Origin: Owenia fusiformis
Lineage: Eukaryota > Annelida > Polychaeta > Sabellida > Oweniidae
Assembly (NCBI GenBank): GCA_903813345.2
Contig: CAIIXF020000003.1
Span: 33,286,159-33,350,158 of the forward strand
Direction: 5' to 3'
DNA: 64,000 nucleotides
The first letter of the stretch is position 1. Every line of letters starts with the position of its first letter. Of this stretch, positions 11,901 to 23,500 are shown one piece after another. The notes under the pieces were generated by a model that ran no database searches, was not told the DNA's origin, and saw only the letters and a list, made by a program, of their open reading frames with translations. The position numbers and the translations under genes are program-made.

Positions 11901-12348
11901 TAAAGGCTAGACTTGACCCCTGTTACACTTTCACTATATTAAAAAAACCTTAGACTTTCGAATTTATCAGGACTGCCCCTCTCCTCAATTTTATCGAACT
12001 TTGAAAAAGTACTTTAGTATTGTCATCTCCTTGTGCTGATTGGTATGTTTGCATCTGTGTGTTCATGTGGGCACCAAATGAATCTTCAGAGTGTGTCATT
12101 AAATGATAAAGAATAGATAACTTTAAAACATTTGATGAACTGTTTTTGATAAACGGTTCATTCTTTTTAAGTACAGAACACATATTTCAAGAGAGATTGA
12201 CTATTTATTAAAAAGTCCCCATTACATAATAACCCTCATGTATTTACTGCTCTATTTCCAGGCACATCTACTATTGTTGCACTGTTCAAGGATTGTACTT
12301 CACAATGGAATGACATTGCTTGGAATAAAGCCTTTGGAGAGATTTTGA
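5930..12348 (+). CDS. RARS2: Mitochondrial arginyl-tRNA synthetase, 3' half (5' end outside or not found)
   Basis: Class I aminoacyl-tRNA synthetase that charges tRNA-Arg in mitochondria. Visible exons are 5930-6067, 6516-6655, 7089-7260, 9153-9248, a tandemly duplicated exon whose last acceptor gives 11131-11269, and 12262-12348. All phases agree across GT-AG introns. The translation runs from the end of the catalytic core (REIASALDRLETYQ, then LLYVVENGQHAHF), through VKFGLVVGMKSRLGNVV, where mitochondrial ArgRS has FGMVQGMKTR, to YCHARLCRLEENT and the DALR anticodon-binding domain (RYEDVLQQSIQHLEPHTLVQ). It ends in NGMTLLGIKPLERF, the classical ArgRS C-terminus. Odd points: the GDTG normally found before the HARL motif reads LDIA here, and three exon edges have been amplified into tandem arrays. 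Cytosolic RARS1 fits less well because it lacks the GMK motif. DALRD3 was considered and fits less well. Confidence 0.88.
6179..6620 (+). repeat. 110-bp tandem array carrying the RARS2 3' splice site and exon start
   Basis: The junction CTCTTACAGTAAGACTGTAG occurs at 6289-6308 (with AG mutated to AT), 6399-6418 and 6509-6528, exactly 110 bp apart. A shorter relic (GGGAATGAAAAGCAGCC) lies near 6180. Each unit holds about 65 bp of exon, to GGAATGAAAAGCAG, and about 45 bp of upstream intron. Only the last copy continues into the real exon (6516-6655). Use of the middle acceptor would read through the repeat to a TAG stop. Confidence 0.85.
7230..8490 (+). repeat. 55-bp tandem array carrying the RARS2 exon 3' end and its splice donor
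   Basis: The unit starts GGTGGCATTATTGTCA, runs through CTTTGTAG|GTGAGTGG (exon end and donor) and ends TTGATATTGCAGTTA. Unit starts are 7230 (the exon itself), then after the MITE 8025, 8080, 8135, 8190, 8245, 8300, 8355, 8410 and a partial copy at 8465. The spacing is exactly 55 bp throughout. Units at 8135 and 8245 have lost the donor (TGTAGTTTAG); the other six complete intronic copies keep GT. Reading past the true donor gives HARLCR followed by TGA, so later donors cannot yield full protein. Confidence 0.92.
7285..8022. mobile_element. TA-flanked MITE splitting the 55-bp array
   Basis: The insert begins CTGTAATCGCCATATTAAGG and ends CGCTTATTACGGCAAATACGG, which are imperfect inverted termini. 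TA lies at 7283-7284 and again at 8023-8024. Removing the insert joins GCAGTTA to GGTGGCATT and restores the 55-bp array exactly, so the boundaries are well supported. No transposase is encoded, and internal ORFs are short. The TA target site suggests mobilisation by a Tc1/mariner-type transposase (inference). Confidence 0.8.
8761..9083 (-). mobile_element. 5'-truncated LINE 3' end, antisense in a RARS2 intron
   Basis: In reverse orientation this matches the last ~310 bp of the LINE at 23060-28990. It has the two GCGTCTACGCGGTAGCTAGG cassettes, the segment with TAATTGCGTTACAATTAGG, then TATAAAGGGCAATAAATAT and an (ACAT)n tail, which lies at 8761-8790. Similarity ends near 9083, as expected for a 5'-truncated retrotransposition product. 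It lies in the intron between the exons ending at 7260 and starting at 9153. Confidence 0.88.
9430..9640 (+). mobile_element. Diverged tRNA-derived SINE copy
   Basis: A weak box A-like stretch (GATATTGTGGTTAGCAC, about 9446) and a box B-like stretch (GGGTTCAATCCC, about 9488) are followed by a tail similar to the SINE at 1737-2066. Shared tail elements are the GGCTGG word, TAAAGATA(T/C)CAGTTC and AATGGGA(A/G)A(A/C)C. It sits in the RARS2 intron between 9249 and the duplicated exon. Confidence 0.7.
9769..11269 (+). repeat. Twelve-copy 122/126-bp tandem array of a RARS2 anticodon-domain exon, each with an acceptor
   Basis: Units begin at 9769, 9895, 10021, 10147, 10269, 10391, 10513, 10639, 10761, 10883, 11005 and 11131, always with GTATG(A/G)(A/G)GATGTTC right after an AG. 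Spacings are 126,126,126,122,122,122,126,122,122,122,126. The 122-bp form ends GGCTTAG and the 126-bp form ends CTTATTAAG or similar; both keep AG. Copies 4-7 and 8-11 form a 492-bp higher-order repeat that shares private variants such as CCTAGTTGATG in copies 6 and 10. Each unit encodes one 42-residue segment of the DALR domain. Only acceptors 11 and 12 read in frame to the donor at 11270; all earlier ones reach a stop after FYSSLYNT. Confidence 0.95.
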
Positions 12349-12388
12349 TGAACTTGTAGACTGCCAAAAAGTTTTAAGAATTATGACA

Positions 12389-12394
12389 AATAAA
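12389..12394 (+). terminator. RARS2 polyadenylation signal
   Basis: A canonical AATAAA lies 41 bases after the TGA stop at 12346-12348. It is the nearest signal downstream and implies a very short 3' UTR. Confidence 0.6.
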
Positions 12395-14400
12395 TACAGT
12401 CATATATAAATTAATAAATGAATGTTTTTTTTTTAAATCAATGGTTCTAGAACACAAGTTCAAATTAGTTAAACCTAATGGGGAGTCTTAAAAGACAGCT
12501 TTGTGGGACCTGTGACTTTGTGCTTGGATTCTAGAGTGAAATCCTCAAAGGAAAGTTCATTGTTTGCCATACTTATTTACGTCTTCGAGAACAATGTGCT
12601 ATCATGTGGTTACATTTGTTATCAGATATCAAATATATTGACTCACTTTAGTGATACTAAGCCATCTCAGACATTTCCCACCATTCATAAGGCAATTACA
12701 ACATTTTTCAATTGGGGTTACTTTCAGAATTTTAAAATACTTGCTTTTGACAGTGAAATGGTAATTTTCATTGGAATTTTGAGTGAACTTTTAGGTGAAT
12801 AATTGTGATTGAGAAAATAAGAGGATTAAACTGACTTTCTACATGAATCAAGATTACAAAGAAGAATATTCGATTAGTAAGAAATTAAAAGATTGATGAA
12901 TAAACCTTCCTTTTTAATGTACAAAACATATAAATCTTAGTGACCTCCGCCATATGTGTCACACATCTACAAGTACATATATATACCACAATATTGTTGT
13001 CTCCCGTGTTAATTAAATTCCAAGAGGAATTTGTGTGTGGACTAGTACTTTAAATAGAACTTACTATCTACATATGCAGACACCAGACAGATAATGAAAA
13101 TTCTGAAAATATGTTGGAACATTTACCTAAGATATAGCAATTAAAGGTGAGTTTTCTTTTTTAGTACAGTTTATCTGTATCTGAGGTGTGATACTTTTGG
13201 AGTTTCAGATTTATAGAGAAAATATTATTAAAATAGAATATGTGATTTATAGAGCGTTGATTTATCAGCGTTGAGTATTCTCAGTAGTTACAGTTTTACA
13301 GTTTTTTCAGTTTACTGCATTTTCATTTTTATAGAATTTCACTCATAGTAATTCTTACCCTAAACCGCTAGTAAATTTTTGTTAGTAAATTTACAAATTA
13401 AAAATATGTAATTGCAGGCTACAGAACCTTTTCCTGACTGATTTTAGAAATGTATTATTAATTTATATTCTCAATGGTGAAAAGTAAATACAAAATATTT
13501 AATAATTATCCTATGAAAATGCTGAAGGGGTGCACTATTAGTAACCCTACCTAGTTGCTTTCTTAGCGAAGTTTCAAACTTTTCTAATATTTACTAATAT
13601 TTTCCTTAGATACTAATATATAAAGCAAACTATTACTATGGGTTGTTCATAGATTGAATCGAGTTAAGTGGATAAATGGAGGGACCCTAAGATCAATTTA
13701 AACCATTGCTTTAGGGCACTTTTAGAAATTATTTAGGAATGTTGTTACACTATTTTATATCATGATTTCTAGAAACATAAAAGCAATATTTATTTAGGGT
13801 TTAACAGAGTTCTTTTATTAGAAGTACAACACAGTTGTCAAAATACATATTACTCTTAAAGAGAGATAGACTTGTTTATTTAATAAAATAAAAGAGGCTC
13901 ACAAATAATTGAATTTCTTCCAAAATAATGACACTTACATGTAATTGATTATTCACATATAACTTGGCATAATGTATCACTTTCTGACCAATCAAAAGAC
14001 AGTATACAGTAGCCATGGTACCTAGTTTTACAATGTTTCTAAAAATAATTCAAGGAGCATGATTAGTAAGTGGGAAAATTATAATAGGAGAAAATATGAT
14101 CATGTATGAAAAACTCCTAAATATTATCAATAATTAATGATAAGCCAAATAGTTGCTTATACATGTCTCTAATATTATGAATTAGTCTTGATGATGTCTG
14201 AATATGTCACTCCAAAAAAAGAATACAAAAAGGTTAACAGAATGATCATCGAAAAACTTTAATGGTGAAAATTAAAAATATTATTTTAAGTTCTCTCGAT
14301 GACGTATTTTAAACACCTTGACACTTTAACATGGATGAATTCTATTTGTTTTAATATTTTTTCAAATTTACATTTTGTTTACAGTCTTAAGCATGTACTG

Positions 14401-14459
14401 TGTGAGGTTGGATCTGTGTGAGGTTGGATCTGTGTGAGGTTGGATCTGTGTGAGGTTGG
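14401..14459 (+). repeat. 16-bp short tandem repeat
   Basis: TGTGAGGTTGGATCTG is repeated about 3.7 times without change in the complete copies. No function is apparent. Confidence 0.9.
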
Positions 14460-15734
14460 TTTCATTTCAAGATGACATTCATATTTTTAAGTCAATATCA
14501 AACATTTACTCTCTAAAGAATGTAGAATTTAAAAAAAGCAGTTTAAAGACATCACTTCCAAAACTAAACCAAACAATCCCATAATTACAAGAAGTATATT
14601 ATCTAATGTTATATATTCTAACAGAGCTTATTGGTCGATCATGGCTCATAACTCATTGATGCATTATGGGAAATGACATCTTTTGGTTTTTGTTTATTTT
14701 TGAAGGAACTTTTGTGGGATTGTAAGTGCTTGGATTTGTTCAGTCATTTATGCAAATACTTGGATTTTGTATAATACCATTATGAGTATACAGCGGTAGT
14801 GCCATTTTGGGATTAAAGCAGATACTGCCTGCACTTTCAAAGGTAAGGGATTAGTTTATGCACTTAAGATGATTTGCATTAAAGTATGGGTTTCATTATT
14901 TGTAAAGTTTGACCATAGAGTTGGATTCTTGTATGTAATCTATCAGTTTTTTTATTTCTTTTAGTGACTTGAGCATTAGTTGACCTAAAATCAACATTTC
15001 TTCAGACTCTAGTGGATGTTTAGAAATATTTCACCTTATAAATAAAAAATGCAAGGTGAAAATCTCATTTGATGTTAAAAAATCAGGTCAGTCAATTGTT
15101 ACTTTAAATAATTTATTTGAAATGACTATTTGAGTGTATGTGTTTATTTGCTGTTATTGATTTGGTTGTCACTTTACTTTTAGACATCTTATTGTTATAT
15201 TAGTACAATGCATTTAATCAACAATGATGTTTAGTTGTAAATAATTGAATGATATTATAAAAGTTGGGTTACCAAAAAACTCAACAATTAAAAAACTGAC
15301 TCCATTACACATTATCAATTGCAAACATGAATTTTCGAACATAAAATAAGATATCACACATGATGTCCATGTATACGCTGTAGTTTGTATTCATTGAGTT
15401 GAAGTAAGTTGTTATCACATTTACCAATAACTGTGAAGTGGCCAATGACGACTTTATGAATTATTGACATTGATGTCAGGATATCACTTTACTTCTCAAT
15501 GTATTTGTAAGAGAATATCAATATAAGAGTATTGGTTTGTATCATTTTGGTTTTTCATTTTTATATTCATGTCTTTGTTTATCATATATTTACCCTTTGC
15601 ATTCGTTTGACTTCACTTCTTAAAAGAGAGCTTCGTCTTCACTCTTTCAAACTAAAATAAACCTGTGAACTCACCGCGCCAATTAGTGTTCGTCGGCCAA
15701 ATTTGACCGACGTTCTACATATGGTCATTCCTTC

Positions 15735-15742
15735 TGACGTCA
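15735..15742. promoter_or_regulatory. Possible CRE/ATF site upstream of GST
   Basis: A perfect TGACGTCA lies in a patch (about 15670-15850) with several CpGs and an inverted CCAAT (GATTGGTG, near 15820). It is about 1.8 kb upstream of the GST start codon. A chance match is possible. I saw no antioxidant-response element (TGACnnnGC) there. Confidence 0.25.
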
Positions 15743-17504
15743 TCGTTGAGCCCGGAATTGACCAATGACATGCGCATATTTAATTTGAACGCATTTGGCG
15801 TATGTTTCTTCAAGCTTGCTGATTGGTGAAAAAAAGGTCAGTGCATAGGTCAGAAGTGATTTATTACCCAAACTGTCACAGGTACCCGTCGTGGGGTGGG
15901 GCTACTAATCTGCAATATGGTCTCTACTAGGCAGAGTGTAGTTTAACTAGACTCTGCACGCAGGGTATCATATATTGTGTCTATAATGTTGCCCTTTGTA
16001 ATGATATGACTTTGAATGGATCAACCATGTAACTGAAATGTTCATTTTGCAACTGCTGGTGTTTATACTTGACATCTTAATGACATCACAACCTGCCATC
16101 TAATGACATCAATCATTTTTTTCAGGTCCCAGTGACTTTTGAAATACCTTCCAGCAAGAGACTAAAATACTTAGATTAAAGTATCTCTTTCAAGAGTGCG
16201 ACAATAGAACTTGACCCTAGAGGTACCAACAGTGATAAGACGTGGATTTATCAGCTTACTTTATTACATAGCAACCTTATAGAGTAGAAGTACACAATTA
16301 AACAGTTAGAGGATTTACTACATAGAAATTGGATTCTTCATGGTTATATGGGATACAGCTATATTTACCATTAGATGTTTTATCCATTCTAAAGGATGGA
16401 ATGAACAATTTCTAATATACTTATAACACTTTTATTGGATTTTAAGGAGTCTAAAGACTGAAAAGTAAGTTATTTAGTATTAGTTAGTGACATATTATAT
16501 GTCCAAGATCATGCATTTACTAATTACTAAAACACATAAATAACTTTAAGTAAATAACTAAACAAATCCTAAGAATACCCAAGAGTGATGGATATCAGTC
16601 TCAGAATTCCCAACTAAGGTAGCCTCGCTCAAACTTTGATTAATTTGTTCAATTTTACAAAATATATATCAAAATGTGTATATTTTTGTATGTTCAGTGA
16701 TATCAGCAAAATATATGAAATGCATGGAATATTGTGTACTATTAAAATAGAAATATGGCAAAAGCCAATAGAGCAAAAATGAACAATGACCTGGTATTGG
16801 AATGCTATAAAATGGAATAGAACAAAAGAAAATTGTTTTGGAAAAGTTATTAGTTAATTGATTAATGAATTAGTTGCAAATTAGTTCAATTACCATACGT
16901 TATAATCATTACATGAATAATTGAATTGAACACATGCTTTCATACTCATGTATATTGATTTGAGTATATAATATTATGAATGAATGTTTGAAGATAAATG
17001 TAAATTCCTATGATATAACAATTAAGACAACATAAACTTTCAAACATTTTCCTCTTGCAATATAAGAAAATGTCAACATGGGTTTTCACTTTGTAAAGTA
17101 TGAATTACTATTAATATTTCACCAGTACAGGTAGTTGGTCATATTTGGCTGATTCGATATTTCCACGAAATACAGGGTGACCCAAAAATGAAGCCCCATG
17201 ATTATTTTTAATTTCTCATTTATGAAGTATTCTCTTCTCCTGAATTTACTTAGAGTATCCAGTGGTGACAATATTGGTGTACTTACATAGCATGGATGAA
17301 ACATAGAATTAAGAAAAAAGGTAAATCAGAATTATCCTGGGAGTAACAACTTTCCCCATTCCCCTTGCAATGAGCTTGTAATGTAATTATGTATCATATT
17401 TACATATAGGAGCAGTACACATATAATACACCCTTGGAGCTACAGATTGGACCATAATCCCACTGAAAGCATTAATTGCCTGAATATATCAATATACAAC
17501 GAAG

Positions 17505-20500
17505 ATGGGGGATGATTTGTTGAAGAATGGCCCTGACAAACCAGTAGATCTGTATGTGGTTAGGATCTCTCCACCATGCCGGGTTGTTTGGTTGTACCTT
17601 CTACAGGTGAGTATTATTTTACATGCTGGTGTGTTGTTCGTGCTATTTTAAAATTAGTAAATGCAGAACATTTACAATTGAAAGAAATATGTGTGTCCAT
17701 TAATTAAAGGCCCCATGTAAAGTTTAAACCACTTTGGCTTATATTGTAGTCTTACCCAATGTTATCAAAGTGTGATATGTGAAACTTTTTTTTTTAATTT
17801 CAAAAAGTGATTTTTGATAGACTTTTTGTTCCAAAATTTGTGAATTTATTTAAAACCAACTTTTAGAGGTCACTCATATCTTCTAATAAGCCACAATTCA
17901 TACCAATGCATAGCATACATCCTCCCATGTTTTTTGCCGAAAAAATTAAGAAAATCGGTTGATAAACAAGCGAGAAATGAACTTATCAGTGCATGAAAAT
18001 GGTTCTGAGAAAAATGCATTTCAAAATTTTAGTTCTCATAGAAACCAATGGTACAATGATATCTAAAACATAATTCATTCTTCCTTTTAACCTGGTTAGA
18101 CAATCAACATTGTTTTTTATGAAAGTCTAGCATATTTAGAAAAGATTGACATCGAAAAAAAAAATTCAATTTTTTTCAAAAAGTTTTTGTTACCTTAGTG
18201 ACATCACTAATGTTTCAAAATATTTTTGATAAGCTAAAACATTGAAGTGGCCCATTAAATATGACATTTTATTATTGAAATAGTGTGTCTTTTGTTCAAT
18301 CTTTGCATTGGTGTTAAAAATATTATCTTTTTTGAAATGCATTAAGAAATATTTGATGATTAAGAAATTTCAATTTTTTTTGAAAAATGGCGGGAAATTT
18401 GAATATTTGAGAAATGAAATGCTCACAACTTTTTTTTCAAAAAAATTTTTTTGTTCAAAAATCTCTAAAATCACTTTTTTAGTCCTGACAAATAGTAAAT
18501 GAATGATAAAAAAATATTTTCAAACTTTAGACGGAGACTTTAAAAGCCCATGGAAAGAACCAATTGATATTTTGGTTTACAATTGTGAAAAATGACACAC
18601 ACATCTTAACTTTTGTACCTTTTAAGATGAAAGTCTTCATTGTTGTGGGGATAATGTCAGAAAAAAGATCTGTAAAAATCTCAGTCAAAGAGTAAGCCAA
18701 TATGATAAACATGTAGTTACAATAAAACCCCCCTTATTTTAACGCCAGTGGGACCAGCCAACTGAAGTCAGATTGGTAGTGTTCTCAATTCAAGGTTTCT
18801 TAACAACCCCTATCTGTGGCAGATTAAAAACAAGGATGAAAAAGTGTTCAGATTGAGATGTGTTTGGATTAGAGAGGTGTTCAGATTAGAGAGGTGTTTG
18901 GATATACAGGTTTTACTGTATTATCTAATTTTGCTTTAAATGTATGTACATGTAATTAAAAGGTTATTTTTGGGATCAGGTTTGTTTTTGCTTTTCTTTG
19001 TTCTTTTCATCGTTACATCTTTGACTCGAAGCGATGTATAAAAAAAGACAATGTAGCTGAAAATAGAAAATAATTTATTTTAAACACAACCTGAGGAAAT
19101 TCAATGCTAACAAAGGTCATCGACTTTTCTTTCATACCATATCAAATTGCTAAGGTAATCCAAGTGGAGAGAATAAAATAGCAATCAACTTCAACCTTTC
19201 CATGTAATTTGATTTGCATTTTTATATACCACCCACCTTAATGTAACTAATATACAGCAAACCCTGACTGATTCTGTAACATTGTATTGAGGTACAAAAG
19301 TAAATATTATTTTGTCCAACCGTTCCCACCTTAAACAAAAGCTTCTTTCATTCCAGTTCTTTTAGAGTCAGGCCTTATGTTTGTGACCATTTCCATTCTT
19401 CATTCAAACCAGCACAATTGTTACTTTCATAATCTAGAAATCAATTAATAGAAGGAAATTAGAAATCAGTTGATTTATTATGGTTAACAACCAGAATCAA
19501 TTACTTATTACATGTAAGCTACTACAAAATGAGAATCATAGCACTCTTTTTGTAAGGGTTTGTTACATATGAATGCCTAATTCTTTTACAATGATTTCCT
19601 TTAAAGGTGCAACAATGAGTGCAGGGGGCCATTCAACGATCATGGACCATTGTCAAAATATATTTAAGTTCGGTTATTTCTTGACTAACATATATCTTTA
19701 TTATTCCCAAAGAAACCCTCTGGATGAATATTATTTCAGCTGATATTACTCTTGAAACATAGTGAATCTTAAAATCTATAAGTGGGACTCCCTCTTAATT
19801 ATTTAATAAAGGTTGCTCAAGTGAACATGTTTAACTGCAAATGTAAACAGGCAATCAGGACTATATTTTCCTCAGAAGAAACCAAATATCCAAAACCTCC
19901 CATCACATAACCCTCATATATTATTCAAAGGTTGCTCAAGTGAACATATGTGACTCTAATGTAAACAGGCAATCAGGGCCCTCAATAAGATATTTATATT
20001 TCCCTCAGAATAAACCAAATATCCAAAACCTCCCATCACATAGCCTTCATATATTATTCAAAGGTTGCTCAAGTGAACATATGTGACTTGAATGTAAACA
20101 GGCAATCAGGGCCCTCAATAAGATATTTATATTTCCCTCAGAATAAACCAAATATCCAAAACCTCCCATCACATAGCCTTCATATATTATTCAAAGGTTG
20201 CTCAAGTGAACATATGTGACTTGAATGTAAACAGGCAATCAGGGCCCTCAGTAAGATATCTATATTTCCCTCAGAATAAACCAAATATCCAAAACCTCCC
20301 ATCACATAACCCTCATATATTATTCAAAGGTTGCTCAAGTGAACATATGTGACTTGAATGTAAACAGGCAATCAGGGCCCTCAATAAGATATTTATATTT
20401 CCCTCAGAATAAACCAAATATCCAAAACCTCCCATCACATAGCCCTCATATATTATTCAAAGGTTGCTCAAGTGAACATATGTGACTTGAATGTAAACAG

Positions 20501-23500
20501 GCAATCAGGGCCCTCAATAAGATATTTATATTTCCCTCAGAATAAACCAAATATCCAAAACCTCCCACAACATAGCCCTCATATATTATTCAAAGGTTGC
20601 TCAAGTGAACATATGTGACTTGAATGTAAACAGGCAATCAGGGCCCTCAATAAGATATTTATATTTCCCTCAGAATAAACCAAATATCCAAAACCTCCCA
20701 TCACATAGCCCTCATATATTATTCAAAGGTTGCTCAAGTGAACATATGTGACTTGAATGTAAACAGGCAATCAGGGCCCTCAATAAGATATTTATATTTC
20801 CCTCAGAATAAACCAAATATCCAAAACCTCCCATCACATAGCCCTCATTTATTCCATAATACTACTGTTTTCCCAGGGAAATATGAAGGAATAAAAATCG
20901 TATTGAATCGTATTACATGAAAAAATCGTATTGTCCCCGGGAAAAAAATCGTATTGGAGCGTATTACATGAAAAAATCGTATTGTCCCCGGGAAAAAAAT
21001 CATATTGGAGCATATTAACCTATTTTCGTTTTCCCGGTTATTTTTTCCCAGTTATCTGCATTTTCCAAATGTAACATTTTAGAGGGGTGTATTATGGAAT
21101 AAATAGGTTATTTCTGGTCGGGATTGAATATGGGTTTTATTCCTCGGAAAATATGATATTGACCTTGGGCTATATGATATTGACACTCGGTCGCTGCGCT
21201 CCCTCGGTCAATATCATATTACCCTTCGGTCAATATCATATTGTCCCTCGGAATAAAACCCATATTCAATCCCTCCCAGTAAATAACCTATATATATTAT
21301 TCAAAGGTTGCTCAAGTGAACATATGTGACTTGAATGTAAACAGGCAATCAGGGCCCTCAGTAAGATATCTATATTTCCCTCAGAATAAATCCAAAATCC
21401 TCGCACAATATAGCCCTCATATATTATTCAAAGGTTGCTCAAGTGAACATATTTGACTGCATGTAAGTGCAGCTTCATTACATGATGGCATGTCAAAACA
21501 TGAATCTCAAACTTGTAGCTGGAACATCATAAATAATAGATTTCTTACAACGATTGATTAAATCACTATAAAGAAACAGGATATTGATTGTGATTGTACT
21601 TTGAGATACAATTACCTCAATTCTCATGTTGGAATAAACCAATTTTTGGGGATGAAGAAATTGATGTGGGAACTCTTAATTTTCTCAATGCTTGCCCTAT
21701 TTGAACTTTACCGTTAAACCAGTGTATTCCTTCAGTCATATGTAATACCTTGATGGATCTAGATTTGTCCAACACAATTTGATGATAATGGGGAATTTGA
21801 TTCGAGTGTAGATGAAGTCAAACGCAGATTTTATTCACAATGTTGAGGTCAACAGGAGACGAGATACAACCCAGTCATTTTCCAAACATTTATTAGTCAA
21901 TGTTATTTGATAGTATTAAATTAATACAAACCTGTTGATGTAAATGTTCTTAACTTCCAATGTCAAATCCATCTATATACAGGTATAGATATTTTCAAGA
22001 TAAAATATACCTCCCCCCACCTATAAAAGGTAAGAACAATGTTAATTAGGAACTCTTAATAGATGATACACCCCTAAATAGCCTAAAATGTTTTTAATAT
22101 ATTGCAAATTGTTATTTTTATTTTTTAGAACAACATTCCTCATAATTTGATAGATGTGGATTTCACAAAGAATGAACAATCTGCACCAGAATTCCTCAAG
22201 AAGAATCCACATCAGGAAGTGCCCATATTAGTGGACGGGGAGGTCATCGTCTTTGAGGGGTAAGTGCCCATATTAGTGGATGGGGAGGTCATCACCTTGG
22301 AAGGGTAAGTGCCCATGTTGTTGGAGAGGGAGGTCATCATCTTGGAGGGGTAAGTGCCCATATTAGTGGATGGGGAGGTCGTCGTCTTGGAGGGGTAAGT
22401 GCCCATATAAGTGGATGGGAAGGTCATCGTCTTTGAGAGGTTAGAACCCATATTAGTGGATGGGGAGGTCATCGTCTTTGAGGGGTAAGTGCCCATATAG
22501 TGGATGGGGAGGTCATTGTCTTGGAGGGGCAAGTGCCCATATTAGTGGACGGGGAGGTCATTGTCTTTTGGGGGTAAGTGCCCATATTAGTTGATGGGGA
22601 GGTCATCATCTTTAAGGGGTAAGTACCCATATTATTTTAAAGTGAAAGATATGGACCGTATATTAAAGGAGTTATATATTCCTGAAAATAACATGTGGTT
22701 CCAATGAGGACTGCATAAAAACTCCAAAAGTGCACATTTCCCTTAAGGTGGATCGCAGGTATGTTATTAATGGTTGAGGAATGCAATCTTGCAAGCTATA
22801 GACTAGAACCATAATTTATATTTTTTTTACATTTCAGACAAGCCATATTACGTTACCTGGCAACCCAATATCGCAATCTTGCAGGCTACGGTCTGACACT
22901 CTCACAGAGAATGCTCACGGAATCTATCATAAGCTGGGCCAATGGAGAACTCCACAGGTATGTGTTATAAAAGTGCTATACTGTACATTCATTTATTCTG
23001 GCACTTTTAAAGTGGTATATTGTATATTACATCAATAATGACATGAATAAGAGCAGTTTTTCTCACGTGTAGAGCTCGAGTAGAGCAGACGTGTATTATG
23101 GCAGCTCCGCCCGATACCGATCACATTGAAAGGATTCTGTCAAGATTATCAGAAGAAGACAGAGACACTATTATCAATGAGTTCCTGGAAGTAACCACGC
23201 CTGAGGATTACGAACCATTGAGGATTCTGTATTTTGGATATGCGAAAGAAAGATTATTCAACATTTACTTGGACAAATTCGGCCTCATTGCTGGACGAAA
23301 GCAAAACGAAATTCCGATCTTGACACTAAAAGCACGAAAGGGAGCGAATAAGGATGTCTCGTTTATGAATGACATTTGTGATCTATATATGTATGGTTCG
23401 AACATTTCGGACACTTTCCCACGTCAGACGATCTCTGCGACAAGTTTTCTACCGAATCTGGGTTCTTCTGAAGCTAATACAATCACAGATCAGTCGACGC

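Larger units (their letters stand above)
12395..17504. other. Gene-free intergenic stretch upstream of GST
   Basis: No exon is recognisable. Contents are AT-rich unique sequence, a 3.7-copy 16-bp tandem repeat at 14401-14459 (TGTGAGGTTGGATCTG) and a less AT-rich patch at about 15670-15960. The short ORF at 12503-12802 has no recognisable family. The GST promoter and any 5' non-coding exon should lie here, but I cannot place them. Confidence 0.5.

Noticed and set aside
5930-12348. DALRD3 instead of RARS2
   Set aside because: The DALR domain alone fits both, but FGLVVGMKSR, the ENGQHAHF stretch and the C-terminus match the mitochondrial synthetase layout better.
19921-20850. CRISPR-like repeat array
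   Set aside because: Units are 133 bp with no alternating unique spacers; this is an ordinary tandem repeat in an animal intron.
22212-22532. Minus-strand Ser/Thr/Pro repeat ORF
   Set aside because: It is the complement of the 45-bp GST donor array; 45 is divisible by three, so any stop-free frame stays open.
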